Counted from the first letter of the stretch, positions 51,794-61,437 are shown. The stretch is DNA of 64,000 bases from Ruminococcus_G sp964621905 (GCA_964621905.1 CAZUNG010000006.1:1-64000), one strand, 5' to 3'. Numbers and translations are program-made. The notes: generated from the letters alone by a model not told the origin.

Positions 51794-53320
51794 ATGAAAG
51801 CAATTATGATATTATGCGATACTGTAAACCGCAGAATGCTGGAGTGTTATCACGGGGAAAACCCGGCAATTACTCCAAATATCAACCGACTGGCAAAAAG
51901 AGGGATGGTGTTTGACAATCACTGGTGCGGCAGTGCACCATGTATGCCGGCCAGAAAGGATCTGATGACCGGGCGGCTGAATTTTCTGGAAAAGCCGTGG
52001 GGAGCCATAGAACCATATGAACAGACATTACAGCAGGTGCTTCAGGAAAAAAATGTACACAGTATGATGTTTGCGGATCATTCCCAGTATCTCATAACCG
52101 GCGGAGAGAATTATACCAGAGGTTTTACTGCCTGGGATGTCTACCGCGGGCAGGAGGCGGACCCCTGGTGTGTTCAGCCGGACAAGACGGGGATCCGGCC
52201 GGAGCGCCGGCCTGAGGGCTGGAAGGGCGAATATTTTGAAGGGGAAGAGGCAAATAAGAGGAGATTTAAGACAGAGTATGATTATCCCAGCGTGAAAACA
52301 CTTTACAATGCGGCCCAGTGGCTGGAGGAAAATCATGAGGCTGACAACTTCTTTTTGTGGGCGGAAGCCTTTGATCCTCACGATCCTTATGATGCGCCAA
52401 AACATTATCTGGACTTGTACGAGACGGAAGAGGACTATGACGGCCCTGACTATACTCATCCGGACTATCAGCCAAACATCTATACGGAGGCAGAGACGGA
52501 GCATCTGAAGAACCGGTATAAAGCGCTGCTGACCATGACCGACCGTCATATCGGTGAGATTCTGGATGTAATGGATAAGTATGAGATGTGGGAGGATACC
52601 ATGATTATTTTCACCACGGATCACGGCTACCATATGGGAGAGCACGGGCTGATGGCAAAAAATTACATGGCACCCTACAACGAGGTGTTCCACATCCCGC
52701 TGATTATCTGTCATCCAGATGTCGCTCCAGGCCGTTTAAGTGCGGTGACACAGAACATTGATGTGATGCCGTCGCTGATGGAGTACTTTGGAGTGAGTGA
52801 GGAGATTCTGCAGTATCCGATTCACGGACACAGTCTGCTGGGACTTCTGAAAGGAAGTGTGGATAAGGTGCGGGAAGGCGCCATTTATGGTTATTTTGGA
52901 AAGCAGGTGGCCTATACGGACGGGAGATATACGTATTTCCAGTCAGCTGCCGATGAGTCGAACCGACCGTTGTATCTGTACACGGCTGTTCCAAGTCTGC
53001 TCAGACAGTATCTGGGGGCGGACGACGCGGTGGATACGATAGATTACGATAAAATTGAGATGGGTCGGTATCTGTCCTGGACCAATTATCCGGTTTACCG
53101 GTTCCCGGCAGACATCATCCATTTCAGCAATGCTTCTCAGGAATTCTCCAGGCGTTCTCCCTTTAATGAGGAGAATCTGCTGTTTGATCTGGAACAGGAT
53201 TATGCACAGGAACATCCGATACAGGATGCGGCTCTTTTGGAGCGCATGGTAAAAAAACTAAAGGAATGCATGCAGCAGCACGGTGCTCCAACAGAGCAGT
53301 ATGAACGGCTGGGCATCTAA
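51794..53320 (+). CDS. Sulfatase 5, cytoplasmic, formylglycine Cys type
   Basis: 508 aa. ILCDTVNRRMLECY at the start, Cys50 in APCMPARKDLMTGR, FDPHDPYDAP and TTDHGYHMGEHG. No signal peptide. It is nearest to sulfatase 2 (shared EKPWGAIEPYEQ-like and C-terminal EQYERLGI segments). AGGAGGGAACAAAA precedes the ATG. It is the last sulfatase gene before the exporter. Confidence 0.88.
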   Translation: MKAIMILCDTVNRRMLECYHGENPAITPNINRLAKRGMVFDNHWCGSAPCMPARKDLMTGRLNFLEKPWGAIEPYEQTLQQVLQEKNVHSMMFADHSQYLITGGENYTRGFTAWDVYRGQEADPWCVQPDKTGIRPERRPEGWKGEYFEGEEANKRRFKTEYDYPSVKTLYNAAQWLEENHEADNFFLWAEAFDPHDPYDAPKHYLDLYETEEDYDGPDYTHPDYQPNIYTEAETEHLKNRYKALLTMTDRHIGEILDVMDKYEMWEDTMIIFTTDHGYHMGEHGLMAKNYMAPYNEVFHIPLIICHPDVAPGRLSAVTQNIDVMPSLMEYFGVSEEILQYPIHGHSLLGLLKGSVDKVREGAIYGYFGKQVAYTDGRYTYFQSAADESNRPLYLYTAVPSLLRQYLGADDAVDTIDYDKIEMGRYLSWTNYPVYRFPADIIHFSNASQEFSRRSPFNEENLLFDLEQDYAQEHPIQDAALLERMVKKLKECMQQHGAPTEQYERLGI

Positions 53321-53335
53321 AAGGAGATGGTGGAC

Positions 53336-54124
53336 ATGGAGTATGTGATTATCATTTTGGTCAGCTTCTTGGCGTCGGTGATAGGGTCGATCTGCGGTAT
53401 CGGCGGCGGAGTCATTATCAAACCGACGCTGGATGCGACAGGAATTATCCCAGTGAATACAATCAGCTTTTTGTCGGGATGCACGGTACTGTCCATGTCC
53501 GTTATATCCGTGACAAAAAATTTAAGAGACAAGGACCGTCCGGCATTCGATAAACGGGTGGCTACGATGTTGGCTGCCGGGGCTGTGATCGGAGGGCTTC
53601 TCGGGAAAGGTCTGTATCAGAAAATCTTAAGCGGACTTTCTGACAGCCAGCGTGTAGGAGCCGTACAGGCAGGAGTTCTGCTGGTCGTAACGATCGGAAC
53701 TCTTGCGTATACCCTCTTGAAAAGCCGGATTAAAACTCTGGAGGTGTCAAGGAGTACGGCATGCATAATCATTGGGTGCGTGCTGGGGATGATGTCCGCT
53801 TTTCTGGGAATTGGAGGCGGTCCGATCAATCTTGTGATCTTGTTTTACTTCTTTTCCATGGGGACCAAGCAGGCGGCGGCTTATTCTCTGTACATCATTA
53901 TGTTTTCTCAGACGGCCAGTCTCATCAGCAGTATCGTCTGTCGTCAGGTACCTGAATTTACATTTCTTATGATCGCGCTGATGGTAGCCTGCGGAGTTCT
54001 GGGAGGCCTTGTGGGTTCCAGGGTGAATAAAAAGATCGAAGAGCGGTATGTGGACCGGCTGTTTTTGGGATTAATGGTTGTAATTATACTGATAAATATA
54101 TATAATATCATTAAATACATATAA
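53336..54124 (+). CDS. TauE/SafE-family anion exporter
   Basis: 262 aa from ATG 53336 (AAGGAG 9 bases upstream); the ATG at 53327 touches that site. About eight membrane segments; the duplicated motif GSICGIGGGVIIKP and MSAFLGIGGGPINLVI marks the family, which exports sulfite, sulfoacetate or similar anions. Its place behind five sulfatases suggests that it removes the sulfate or a reduced sulfur anion released inside the cell (inference). Confidence 0.87.
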   Translation: MEYVIIILVSFLASVIGSICGIGGGVIIKPTLDATGIIPVNTISFLSGCTVLSMSVISVTKNLRDKDRPAFDKRVATMLAAGAVIGGLLGKGLYQKILSGLSDSQRVGAVQAGVLLVVTIGTLAYTLLKSRIKTLEVSRSTACIIIGCVLGMMSAFLGIGGGPINLVILFYFFSMGTKQAAAYSLYIIMFSQTASLISSIVCRQVPEFTFLMIALMVACGVLGGLVGSRVNKKIEERYVDRLFLGLMVVIILINIYNIIKYI

Positions 54125-54132
54125 ACAGAGGG

Positions 54133-54172
54133 AAGTTGTTGTAAAATAGCAATATTTTACAACAACTTTATC
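54133..54172 (+). terminator. Hairpin between exporter and maturase genes
   Basis: A perfect 15-base stem (54133-54147 with 54154-54168) with a 6-base loop and a short TTAT tail. It may act as a partial terminator, lowering maturase expression. Confidence 0.6.
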
Positions 54173-54200
54173 GCCGTTAACTTTAAAAAGGAGTGAACAT

Positions 54201-55343
54201 ATGCCGCCAATTAATATTTTGATCAAACCGGCATCCTCGAAATGCAATATGCGCTGCAAATATTGTTTTTATTATGCGATAGCAAGTCAGCGCTGCGTTG
54301 CCGATATGGGAGTGATGCGGGAAGAAACACTGCGGGAACTGATTCAAAGCGGAATTGATTATGCAGACCATGTGGTAAGCTTTGCATTTCAGGGGGGTGA
54401 ACCGACCTTGGCCGGCCTTGAATTCTTTAAAAAGGTTATCGATTATCAGAAGCAGTACCTGGCCGAGTCCGGAAAAAAGGACTTACATATCCATAATGCG
54501 ATTCAGACGAACGGCTATCTGATTGACGAGGAATGGGCAGAATTCTTTCATGAGAACCACTTTCTGGTAGGACTTTCCCTGGACGGTCCCGCAAATGTCC
54601 ACGACCGCAACCGGGTGGATATCAGAGGAGAAGGTACCTTCGCCAGAATTATGCATACGGTGGAGCTGTTTAACCGCTATGAGGTTGAATATAACGTTCT
54701 GAGTGTAGTGACCGGGCAAAATGCAATGGCGATCCGGCGGATGTACCGGTTCTTCGTGAAACAGAAATTCCGTTATCTGCAGTTCATTCCGTGTCTGGAA
54801 CCACTGGAGGAAGAGCGCGGGACCGAGAATTACCATTTGTCTGTGCAGGAGTATGGGGACTTTCTGATTGATATTTTTGACTTGTGGTTCGCAGATTTTA
54901 AGCAGGGAAATTATATCAGCATCCGCCATATTGATAACTGGGTTTATCTGATGCTGGGGGAACGGCCGGAAGCTTGTAATATGAACGGATGCTGCAGCAT
55001 TCAGTTTGTGGTGGAAGGTGACGGCGGCATTTACCCCTGCGATTTTTATGTATACGATGAATGGAAACTCGGAAATGTCGGGGAAAAGACGTTTCAGGAG
55101 ATTGTGGACAGTCCAAAAGCACAGCGGTTTATCACAGAATCACTCCCGGTTCCGGAGGAATGTAAAGTCTGTCGGTACGTAAGCCTGTGCCGGAATGGCT
55201 GCAAAAGGGACAGGGTGACAACAAATGTGCCGGGAGTACAGAAAAATTATTACTGCAAAGCGATTTATCGTTTCTTTTCTGAAAGGGAGAAAGAATTAAG
55301 AGAGGTAGTTCAGATCGTGCAGAGCCGCCGGATGCAGAGATAA
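54201..55343 (+). CDS. Anaerobic sulfatase-maturating enzyme (radical SAM, SPASM)
   Basis: 380 aa. It oxidises the active-site Cys of sulfatases to C-alpha-formylglycine without oxygen. The radical SAM cluster is Cys15-x3-Cys19-x2-Cys22 (KCNMRCKYCFYY); FQGGEPTLAG is the SAM-binding GGE loop. The SPASM part holds cysteines in CNMNGCCS, GGIYPCDFY, ECKVCRYVSLCRNGCKRD and YYCKA, for two more clusters. AAAAGGAG stands before the ATG. Five Cys-type sulfatases directly upstream are the obvious clients. Confidence 0.95.
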   Translation: MPPINILIKPASSKCNMRCKYCFYYAIASQRCVADMGVMREETLRELIQSGIDYADHVVSFAFQGGEPTLAGLEFFKKVIDYQKQYLAESGKKDLHIHNAIQTNGYLIDEEWAEFFHENHFLVGLSLDGPANVHDRNRVDIRGEGTFARIMHTVELFNRYEVEYNVLSVVTGQNAMAIRRMYRFFVKQKFRYLQFIPCLEPLEEERGTENYHLSVQEYGDFLIDIFDLWFADFKQGNYISIRHIDNWVYLMLGERPEACNMNGCCSIQFVVEGDGGIYPCDFYVYDEWKLGNVGEKTFQEIVDSPKAQRFITESLPVPEECKVCRYVSLCRNGCKRDRVTTNVPGVQKNYYCKAIYRFFSEREKELREVVQIVQSRRMQR

Positions 55344-55355
55344 AGGGGATATGTG

Positions 55356-57149
55356 ATGACGGGCAGAAGAGAGAAGAAGAGACGGATGCGAAGCTTAAAA
55401 GAGCTGCTGCTTCCAAAGATACTGATGGGTAATTATCTGGTCATCCTCATAGCGCTGCTTGTGACATCTGTAGGAGTGTGCAGCTTTCTGAAAAATGAGA
55501 TCGGACGTACCCAGGTAAATGTGCTGCAGCAGATCAGTGATCTGAATCAGCTGAATATGAACGCGGTAAAAAATACGATGACGGATCTCTATTCCAGCAT
55601 TCAATCATTTATCAACCTAAATTCTATCGAAAATTTTGATAAAACACAGGCGGATCAGGTGATGGAGGAGACACAGAGATGTTTTTCAAACATGGGCGTG
55701 GACTCCATGGTGGACATTATTCTGAAGGATGTGGGGACGTACACATCCGACGGAGATCTCAGCCGTGTCGATGCCCTGAAAAAAACTGTCCGGTATACGT
55801 ATCTGATCAGCGGGTCGAGAGCTGAAAGCTGGTATATGAATTTTTCCAACAGAAAGGATTCCAAGAAAGGGATTCTGCTGTCTTTTGGCAGGACGATTCT
55901 GAATGAAAAGGGAGAGGCGGCGGGAATTGTAATTATCAGTACGTCCCAGCAGACACTTCTGCGGAGTTATGAAAATACACTGAATGAGAATAATGTGATC
56001 TATATTCTGGATGAGAGCGGCATTGTCATCAGTCATTCGAATCCTCGTCTGATAGGGTTTTCTTTTTATTATATGCCGACATTTGAGAAGAATGTGGCAC
56101 CGTATAATTCCTATACTGTCAAAACTAAAAATCACAGGCCGCTTCTACTTTCAAATTATCATAATGAGGAAAATGGCTGGACATTTGTAGAGGAGCTGGA
56201 TCTGACCAGCAAACTAAAGGATTATTCCAGGATGATCATTGTAGTTATTGCAGGGGTTCTGATTTGTTCCTTTTTTATGGTAGGGCTGGACTTTGTGTTG
56301 ATCGACAAAGTTACGAATTCACTGACCAGGTTTTCCTGGCATATCAAAGGGCTTCAGCCTGACCTGAGCAACGGTATTACGGAGATACCTGTCCAGGAAG
56401 ATTACGTGGAAATCAACATTATCACGGAACGTTTTAACAAGATGCTGGCAAGGATTCAGGAACTGATACAGAATATCAAAATCAATGAGCGCAAAAAGAG
56501 AAAAGCTGAATTTGATTTTCTGCAGGCACAAATCGAACCGCATTTTCTGAGAAATACGCTGCTCACATTAAAAAGTCTGATTGCTCTTGGCGAATCCCAG
56601 AAGGCCATGTCGATGCTGGATGATTTTAATGCGCTGCTGCGGATTCCGATGATGGTGGATAAGCAGTTTGTCCCGGTTTACGAAGAGATCGAGCTTGTGA
56701 TGCATTATATGGCGATTATGGAGTACCGGTTTGACAAACGGTTTCTTCTGCACATTCATATGCCCGAGGAAATCAAACATGTTCTGGTGCCGAGGATGAT
56801 TCTGCAGCCGGTGGCGGCGAATGCTCTGTTTCATGGATTCGCAGAAAAAGAGGACAATGCAATCATAACAATCATGGCTTATGAACAGGGAGAAGATCTT
56901 TACATTGTAATTACTGATAACGGCGAGGGAATGACAGAAGAACAGATACAGATGGTACTTGCCGGGAAACGAAATGTCAATTCACATCACGGTGTCGGTC
57001 TGAAGAATGTAAAAAGCAGACTGCAGCTGATCTATGGGGAAAGAGCGCGGCTGAATATTAAAAGTACTGTCAACGTTGGAACGGAAGTTACCCTGGTTTT
57101 CGCGGGCTACCGGTCTGTCTATTTTAATAATGAGGAGAATCAGACATGA
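55356..57149 (+). CDS. Membrane sensor histidine kinase (YesM type)
   Basis: 597 aa. Two membrane segments (about 24-44 and 287-308) enclose an outer sensor domain of some 240 residues. The kinase core has the phosphate-accepting His396 in QIEPHFLRNTLL, the N-box NALFHGF, DNGEGM and GVGLKNV. The outer domain probably sees a ligand of the sulfate-ester locus. It is coupled by a 4-base overlap to its response regulator. The ATG at 55356 is preferred; a GTG directly before is possible. Confidence 0.9.
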   Translation: MTGRREKKRRMRSLKELLLPKILMGNYLVILIALLVTSVGVCSFLKNEIGRTQVNVLQQISDLNQLNMNAVKNTMTDLYSSIQSFINLNSIENFDKTQADQVMEETQRCFSNMGVDSMVDIILKDVGTYTSDGDLSRVDALKKTVRYTYLISGSRAESWYMNFSNRKDSKKGILLSFGRTILNEKGEAAGIVIISTSQQTLLRSYENTLNENNVIYILDESGIVISHSNPRLIGFSFYYMPTFEKNVAPYNSYTVKTKNHRPLLLSNYHNEENGWTFVEELDLTSKLKDYSRMIIVVIAGVLICSFFMVGLDFVLIDKVTNSLTRFSWHIKGLQPDLSNGITEIPVQEDYVEINIITERFNKMLARIQELIQNIKINERKKRKAEFDFLQAQIEPHFLRNTLLTLKSLIALGESQKAMSMLDDFNALLRIPMMVDKQFVPVYEEIELVMHYMAIMEYRFDKRFLLHIHMPEEIKHVLVPRMILQPVAANALFHGFAEKEDNAIITIMAYEQGEDLYIVITDNGEGMTEEQIQMVLAGKRNVNSHHGVGLKNVKSRLQLIYGERARLNIKSTVNVGTEVTLVFAGYRSVYFNNEENQT

Positions 57150-58597
57150 AGATTTTGATAGTAGATGATGAGGTGCCCATTCGGAAATATATCACACAGA
57201 TGATTCAGGACTGCGGGGAGGAGTATGAAGTCATTGGAAGTGTCGGTTCTGCGAAAAAGGCAATGGAGGTGATGAAACATCAGGTGCCGGATCTTGTTTT
57301 TGCAGATATCACTATGCCGAAAATCACGGGACTTGAATTGCTGGAACAGATCAAAAAGGAATATCCGGAAGTTTCTGTCTTTATGCTGACATGCCACAAT
57401 GACTTTGAATTTGCAAGAACTGCGATTAAACTCTCGGCTGACAATTATATTCTGAAGGATGAGATCAGCCGCCCGTTTATGGAGAATCTGCTTCGGGCGG
57501 TTCAGGAAAAAAGAAAGAAGGCAGCGGAAGAATCTCTGCACCATCTGGAAAGTGACTCTTATTTTATTCAGCTGATGGAAGGTGAGGAGACATTGCTGTT
57601 TGATTCCTACGATCTGGAAAAACATAAAATTTTTCTCAAGGATAAAGAATTTATTGCGATATCATTCACTAATTCGAGCCGGAACCTGCAGAAAATTGTC
57701 TCCTTCCGGCACTCATTGCTGCAGAATCAGGAGATTTTTCCATATCACGAATACGAAATTATCCTGATCGCTAATCTGTCCGGGGAATCCGGAAAACAGC
57801 TGCACGAAGGGGTACAGGAGATTGTAGGCAGACTTCGCAGTGAAGTGAACGGGCCTGTGGGTGTAAGCTCCGTCTATTACCGGATCAACATGCTCAGAAA
57901 GGCAGTGCTGGAAGCCTGCGAATCCTACAGCTTTGAGTACTACGGAAAGTCAGCGTATCCTGCCGTCAGGACAGTGCCGGATCTGAGGAAAAACCGCAAA
58001 ATAGAGATGCAGGGTTTTGCCAACCGGGCAAATCATCTGATCGGGGAAAAAAATTATAAAAAACTGTTCGGGCTGATACCGGATATTCTCGCTTATGCTT
58101 CAGATACAAACGTCAGTATCCACCTTCTCAAGCACACGCTGTATTCCATATTTACGGATTATTCCATGTTAAGCGGGGAGAAACCGGATACAGGTATGAT
58201 CAAATTATCCGAAAACATTGAGGAACTGAGAGCATATCTTTTTGAAACCATTGGGAAATCGGAAGTGGCACACGGTGCATATTCTCGGGCGGTCAACGAT
58301 GCCATACAGTTTATGAGGGATAATTTCAGTGATAATATTACATTGACAGAGGTTGCCGACACAGTGCATTTGAATCAGGATTATTTCAGCAGGCGGTTTA
58401 AAAAAGAAACGGGAATCAAATTTTCCGAGTACCTGCTCAAGCTTCGAATGGAGGAGGCCAGAAAACTGCTGCTGGATTCTGAACATTCAATCACTGACAT
58501 TGCGCGGGATGTCGGATTTAACAACGACAGTTATTTTTCAGTTACCTATAAAAAAGTTTATGGAGAGAATCCCAATGAGACGAGAAAGAACAGATGA
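57146..58597 (+). CDS. Response regulator with AraC-type DNA-binding domain (YesN type)
   Basis: 483 aa. Receiver domain 1-120 with acidic pocket Asp7/Asp8, phosphate acceptor Asp54 (FADITMP) and the Lys in NYILKDE. A middle region of about 250 residues has no clear family. The C-terminal 100 residues are an AraC double helix-turn-helix (ITLTEVADTVHLNQDYFSRR and SITDIARDVGFNNDSYFSV). It probably activates the sulfate-ester operon at the GTCAAAA direct repeats near 39.4 kb (inference). Confidence 0.9.
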   Translation: MKILIVDDEVPIRKYITQMIQDCGEEYEVIGSVGSAKKAMEVMKHQVPDLVFADITMPKITGLELLEQIKKEYPEVSVFMLTCHNDFEFARTAIKLSADNYILKDEISRPFMENLLRAVQEKRKKAAEESLHHLESDSYFIQLMEGEETLLFDSYDLEKHKIFLKDKEFIAISFTNSSRNLQKIVSFRHSLLQNQEIFPYHEYEIILIANLSGESGKQLHEGVQEIVGRLRSEVNGPVGVSSVYYRINMLRKAVLEACESYSFEYYGKSAYPAVRTVPDLRKNRKIEMQGFANRANHLIGEKNYKKLFGLIPDILAYASDTNVSIHLLKHTLYSIFTDYSMLSGEKPDTGMIKLSENIEELRAYLFETIGKSEVAHGAYSRAVNDAIQFMRDNFSDNITLTEVADTVHLNQDYFSRRFKKETGIKFSEYLLKLRMEEARKLLLDSEHSITDIARDVGFNNDSYFSVTYKKVYGENPNETRKNR

Positions 58598-58620
58598 CAA
58601 TGATCTGTTCTTTTTTTTTA
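58586..58620 (+). terminator. Terminator of the sensor/regulator operon
   Basis: AAGAACAGAT (58586-58595) pairs with ATCTGTTCTT (58603-58612) around a 7-base loop, followed by a run of T. It includes the stop codon of the response regulator gene. Confidence 0.9.
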
Positions 58621-58693
58621 TCTGTTTGATCATCTAAGAGGTGTGGTGGTTCCTTTTGATTCAAATGAAAGGCTGCTGTGTTTAAACGACAAA

Positions 58694-58718
58694 AAATTTG
58701 TGCGTACGACACAAATTT
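58694..58718. promoter_or_regulatory. Operator-like palindrome upstream of the second UroD-family operon
   Basis: AAATTTGTG (58694-58702) and CACAAATTT (58710-58718) flank CGTACGA. A second inverted pair, ACGACAC (58706-58712) and GTGTCGT (58733-58739), overlaps it. It is 28 bases upstream of the -35 box at 58746 and is too AT-rich for a terminator. The CdaR-type regulator at 62866 is one candidate ligand. Confidence 0.5.
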
Positions 58719-58745
58719 GGATATTATAATTGGTGTCGTCATACA

Positions 58746-58774
58746 TTTACGAAAAATTTAATAATTTGTATAAT
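58746..58774 (+). promoter_or_regulatory. Promoter of the UroD-MFS-BenE operon
   Basis: TTTACG (58746-58751), a 17-base spacer and TATAAT (58769-58774), about 85 bases before the start codon at 58860. Confidence 0.65.
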
Positions 58775-58859
58775 GAATACTAGAAAACATTGCTTTTCTT
58801 TCAATTAAAAACTTCAAGCGCGCCGAGGTGAAACACATTAAAAAAAGGGGGATTTTACA

Positions 58860-60026
58860 ATGACATCCAGAGAACGTATGTTAGCAGCATTAAATCATGA
58901 AGAGCCGGATCAGATTCCGCTGGACCTGGGTTCCGGACATGCCTGTAAATTCACAAAATATTTTTACTTAAAACTGCTCGATTATTTTGGGATTACAGAT
59001 GAACAGGACAGATTGGAAATCTGTCAGAAACCGTATCAGCTGGTATATGCTTCTGATAAGGTTATGGATTTACTGAAATGCGATGTTAGAAATGCAAGAG
59101 TAAAATATTTGCCGAATCCTGATTTTAAGAGTCCGTATATCAAGGAATGGAGCGATGAGCATTATTCGTACTATACGAATGATTTTGGCACCACTTACCG
59201 TATGCCTTTTGTCAATTCTCTGTATTATGACAACTGCGGGACAGTTCTCGGAGATGCTGAGGACGCAGAAGAAGATGCCAAGTTTGTATGGCCATGTCCG
59301 AGCAAAGTTGACCCCGCGGGCCGCAAGGAGCTGGAGGAATATCTTGCAAATGGGTTTTTGACAACGACATGTCAGGTTTTTGGCAACGGTTTTCTTCAGA
59401 CGGGCCCGCTGGTATACGGCTATGAACACTGGCTGATGATGTTGGTTGCAGAGCCGGAACGATGCGAACCTTTTATTGAAACGCTCTATAACAAAAAAGT
59501 TGAATGGTACACGAATATGTTTGAGGTGTACGGTGGTGTACTTGACGTGACGGCAGAGGCGGATGATTTTGGCGTGCAGCTGGGACTGTTCTGTTCACCG
59601 GAAATTCTCAGGGAAATGATTTTCCCGTATCATAAAAAGCTGAATGAGTTTATCAAAAAAGCCCAGCCGGGAATCAGGACGACATTGCATACCTGCGGTT
59701 CCGTATATGACGTAATCCCGGACATTATAGAGGCGGGATATGATTGTCTGAATCCCGTTCAGATTGCGGCTGCAAAAATGGATGCCGCTACTCTGAAAAA
59801 AGATTTCGGCAAGGACCTCGTATTCTGGGGCGGCGGAATCAATACACAGGCGACGCTTCCGAATGGGACTCCCGAGCAGTGCCGTGAAGAGACCAAGAGG
59901 CTGATGGATACATTTGCTCCTGGCGGCGGTTTTGTTTTCTCACCGGTACACAATATTCAGGATGATGTTCCGATCGAGAACTTTATGGCGATGTGGGAAA
60001 CATTCCAGGATAACTGTAAATATTAA
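58860..60026 (+). CDS. Uroporphyrinogen decarboxylase-family protein, second copy
   Basis: 388 aa UroD-type barrel (start TSRERMLAALNHEEPDQIPLDLGSG in two parts). His277-x-Cys279 in LHTCGS is the HxC half of a methyltransferase zinc site, but where the third Cys is expected the sequence is FSPVHNIQDDVP, so a His may replace it. It is more distant from haem-pathway UroD than from the carbon-catabolism UroD-like proteins of clostridia. The function is unknown; O-demethylation is a possibility. AAGGGGG precedes the ATG. It is the first gene of an operon with two carriers. Confidence 0.75.
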   Translation: MTSRERMLAALNHEEPDQIPLDLGSGHACKFTKYFYLKLLDYFGITDEQDRLEICQKPYQLVYASDKVMDLLKCDVRNARVKYLPNPDFKSPYIKEWSDEHYSYYTNDFGTTYRMPFVNSLYYDNCGTVLGDAEDAEEDAKFVWPCPSKVDPAGRKELEEYLANGFLTTTCQVFGNGFLQTGPLVYGYEHWLMMLVAEPERCEPFIETLYNKKVEWYTNMFEVYGGVLDVTAEADDFGVQLGLFCSPEILREMIFPYHKKLNEFIKKAQPGIRTTLHTCGSVYDVIPDIIEAGYDCLNPVQIAAAKMDAATLKKDFGKDLVFWGGGINTQATLPNGTPEQCREETKRLMDTFAPGGGFVFSPVHNIQDDVPIENFMAMWETFQDNCKY

Positions 60027-60050
60027 CAAGTCTTAAGCAAAGGAGAAACA

Positions 60051-61406
60051 ATGGAAAAAAATATCAATAATATCTCCGGACGCTTGGAGAGACTTCCCGC
60101 GTGTTCGGTACAGTGGAAACAATGGTTTTGTCATGAAATCTGCTGGATTCTTGGCTCCGTTGGACTTGGTACAACTACGTTTTGTATGACGAACATTGCC
60201 GCAGAATATGGTTTTGATTCCACCACAAAAGGTCTGGTGGCAACAGTTGTTTACATTGGCATGTTTTTAGGAGCGACAATCTCGGGGTTAATGGCGGATA
60301 AAATCGGCCGTAAAAAAATGTTAATCACGGCTATCTGTCTGTGGTCGATCTCCAGTCTGCTCATAGCGTTGACGAGCAGTGTCACATTATTCTGGCCGCT
60401 GCGTCTGATCCTTGGTTTCGGCATGGGTGCTCATTTTCCATGTACGCAGTCGATGCTGGCAGAGCTGTTTCCGGCAAAAAGCCGCGGCCGCTGCATCTGT
60501 CTGCTGGAGGGCGGCTATCCGCTGGCATGTATCGTTGCCGGTTTATATGGATGGATTCTCCAGATGTTCTTCCCGTGGCGTGCTGTGTTCCTCGCACAGG
60601 GGCTTGGCGGACTGTGTATTTTTATCGTTATCTTCCTGATCCCGGAGTCAGCGAGATGGCATGAGATGAAAGGGAACATAGAAGAGGCAAAACGTATCGT
60701 ATCCACTTATGAGGATAAGGTAAGGGCCTGTACAGGAAAAGCACTGGCTCCGATTCCGGATCCTGTGGCGGAGGTTGTTGATAATTCGGGAAAATCCAAG
60801 TTTGCCCAGCTGTTTGAATCGAAAGATCAGACAAGGAAAACTCTGACGATGTGGATCTTGTGGTTCTGTGTACTGTTTGGTCATTACGGTCTTAATACGT
60901 GGATCTCCGACCTGCTGGTTGGTAAGGGATTTGATGTGGTTAAGTCCAATGGCTTTGTTATCTTGATGTATCTGCCGGCGATTCCAGGTTATCTGATCGC
61001 GACTTATCTGGTAGAGATTGTCGGTCGTAAAAAGATGATTTTTTCTTATTTGATTTTGGCTGCGGCTTTCTCGTATCTCTATGGCGGGGCAACAAGTATG
61101 ACACAGATTATTATCTTTGGCGGACTGCTGCAGATGTTCAGCTTCGGTATCTGGTCGTTGATCTATACATATGCTTCCGAGGTGTTCCCAACTCGTATTC
61201 GCGGCATTGGTACAGGCACAACCTCTTCTGCCGGGCGTATGGCGTCTCTGATTGCTCCGACTCTGTTCGGTGCAATGATGCAGGCGAATATGCCGCAGAT
61301 TTATATCTTCATCCTGGCATCTGTTGTCTTCGTAATTGGTGCAGTTTCGACCCTGGTATTTGGTACGGAGACCAAGGGGCGCAGCGTTGAGGAGATTAAC
61401 AAATAA
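60051..61406 (+). CDS. MFS transporter (aromatic acid/H+ or sugar porter-like)
   Basis: 451 aa with 12 membrane segments. The loop 2-3 motif is GLMADKIGRKKML and its second-half copy VEIVGRKKMI; PESARWHEMKGN follows segment 6, as in the sugar porter/AAHS/SHS group. FPTRIRGIGTGTTSSAGR is also characteristic. AAAGGAG precedes the ATG. The neighbouring BenE-like carrier suggests an aromatic or organic acid (inference). Confidence 0.85.
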   Translation: MEKNINNISGRLERLPACSVQWKQWFCHEICWILGSVGLGTTTFCMTNIAAEYGFDSTTKGLVATVVYIGMFLGATISGLMADKIGRKKMLITAICLWSISSLLIALTSSVTLFWPLRLILGFGMGAHFPCTQSMLAELFPAKSRGRCICLLEGGYPLACIVAGLYGWILQMFFPWRAVFLAQGLGGLCIFIVIFLIPESARWHEMKGNIEEAKRIVSTYEDKVRACTGKALAPIPDPVAEVVDNSGKSKFAQLFESKDQTRKTLTMWILWFCVLFGHYGLNTWISDLLVGKGFDVVKSNGFVILMYLPAIPGYLIATYLVEIVGRKKMIFSYLILAAAFSYLYGGATSMTQIIIFGGLLQMFSFGIWSLIYTYASEVFPTRIRGIGTGTTSSAGRMASLIAPTLFGAMMQANMPQIYIFILASVVFVIGAVSTLVFGTETKGRSVEEINK

Positions 61407-61437
61407 AAGAGGTTTTGTGAAAAAGGGGGCTTAGGTT

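Noticed and set aside
58860..60026. Calling the protein HemE (true uroporphyrinogen decarboxylase)
   Set aside because: Context is transport and catabolism, and the HxC motif and N-terminus fit the UroD-like methyltransferase group better.
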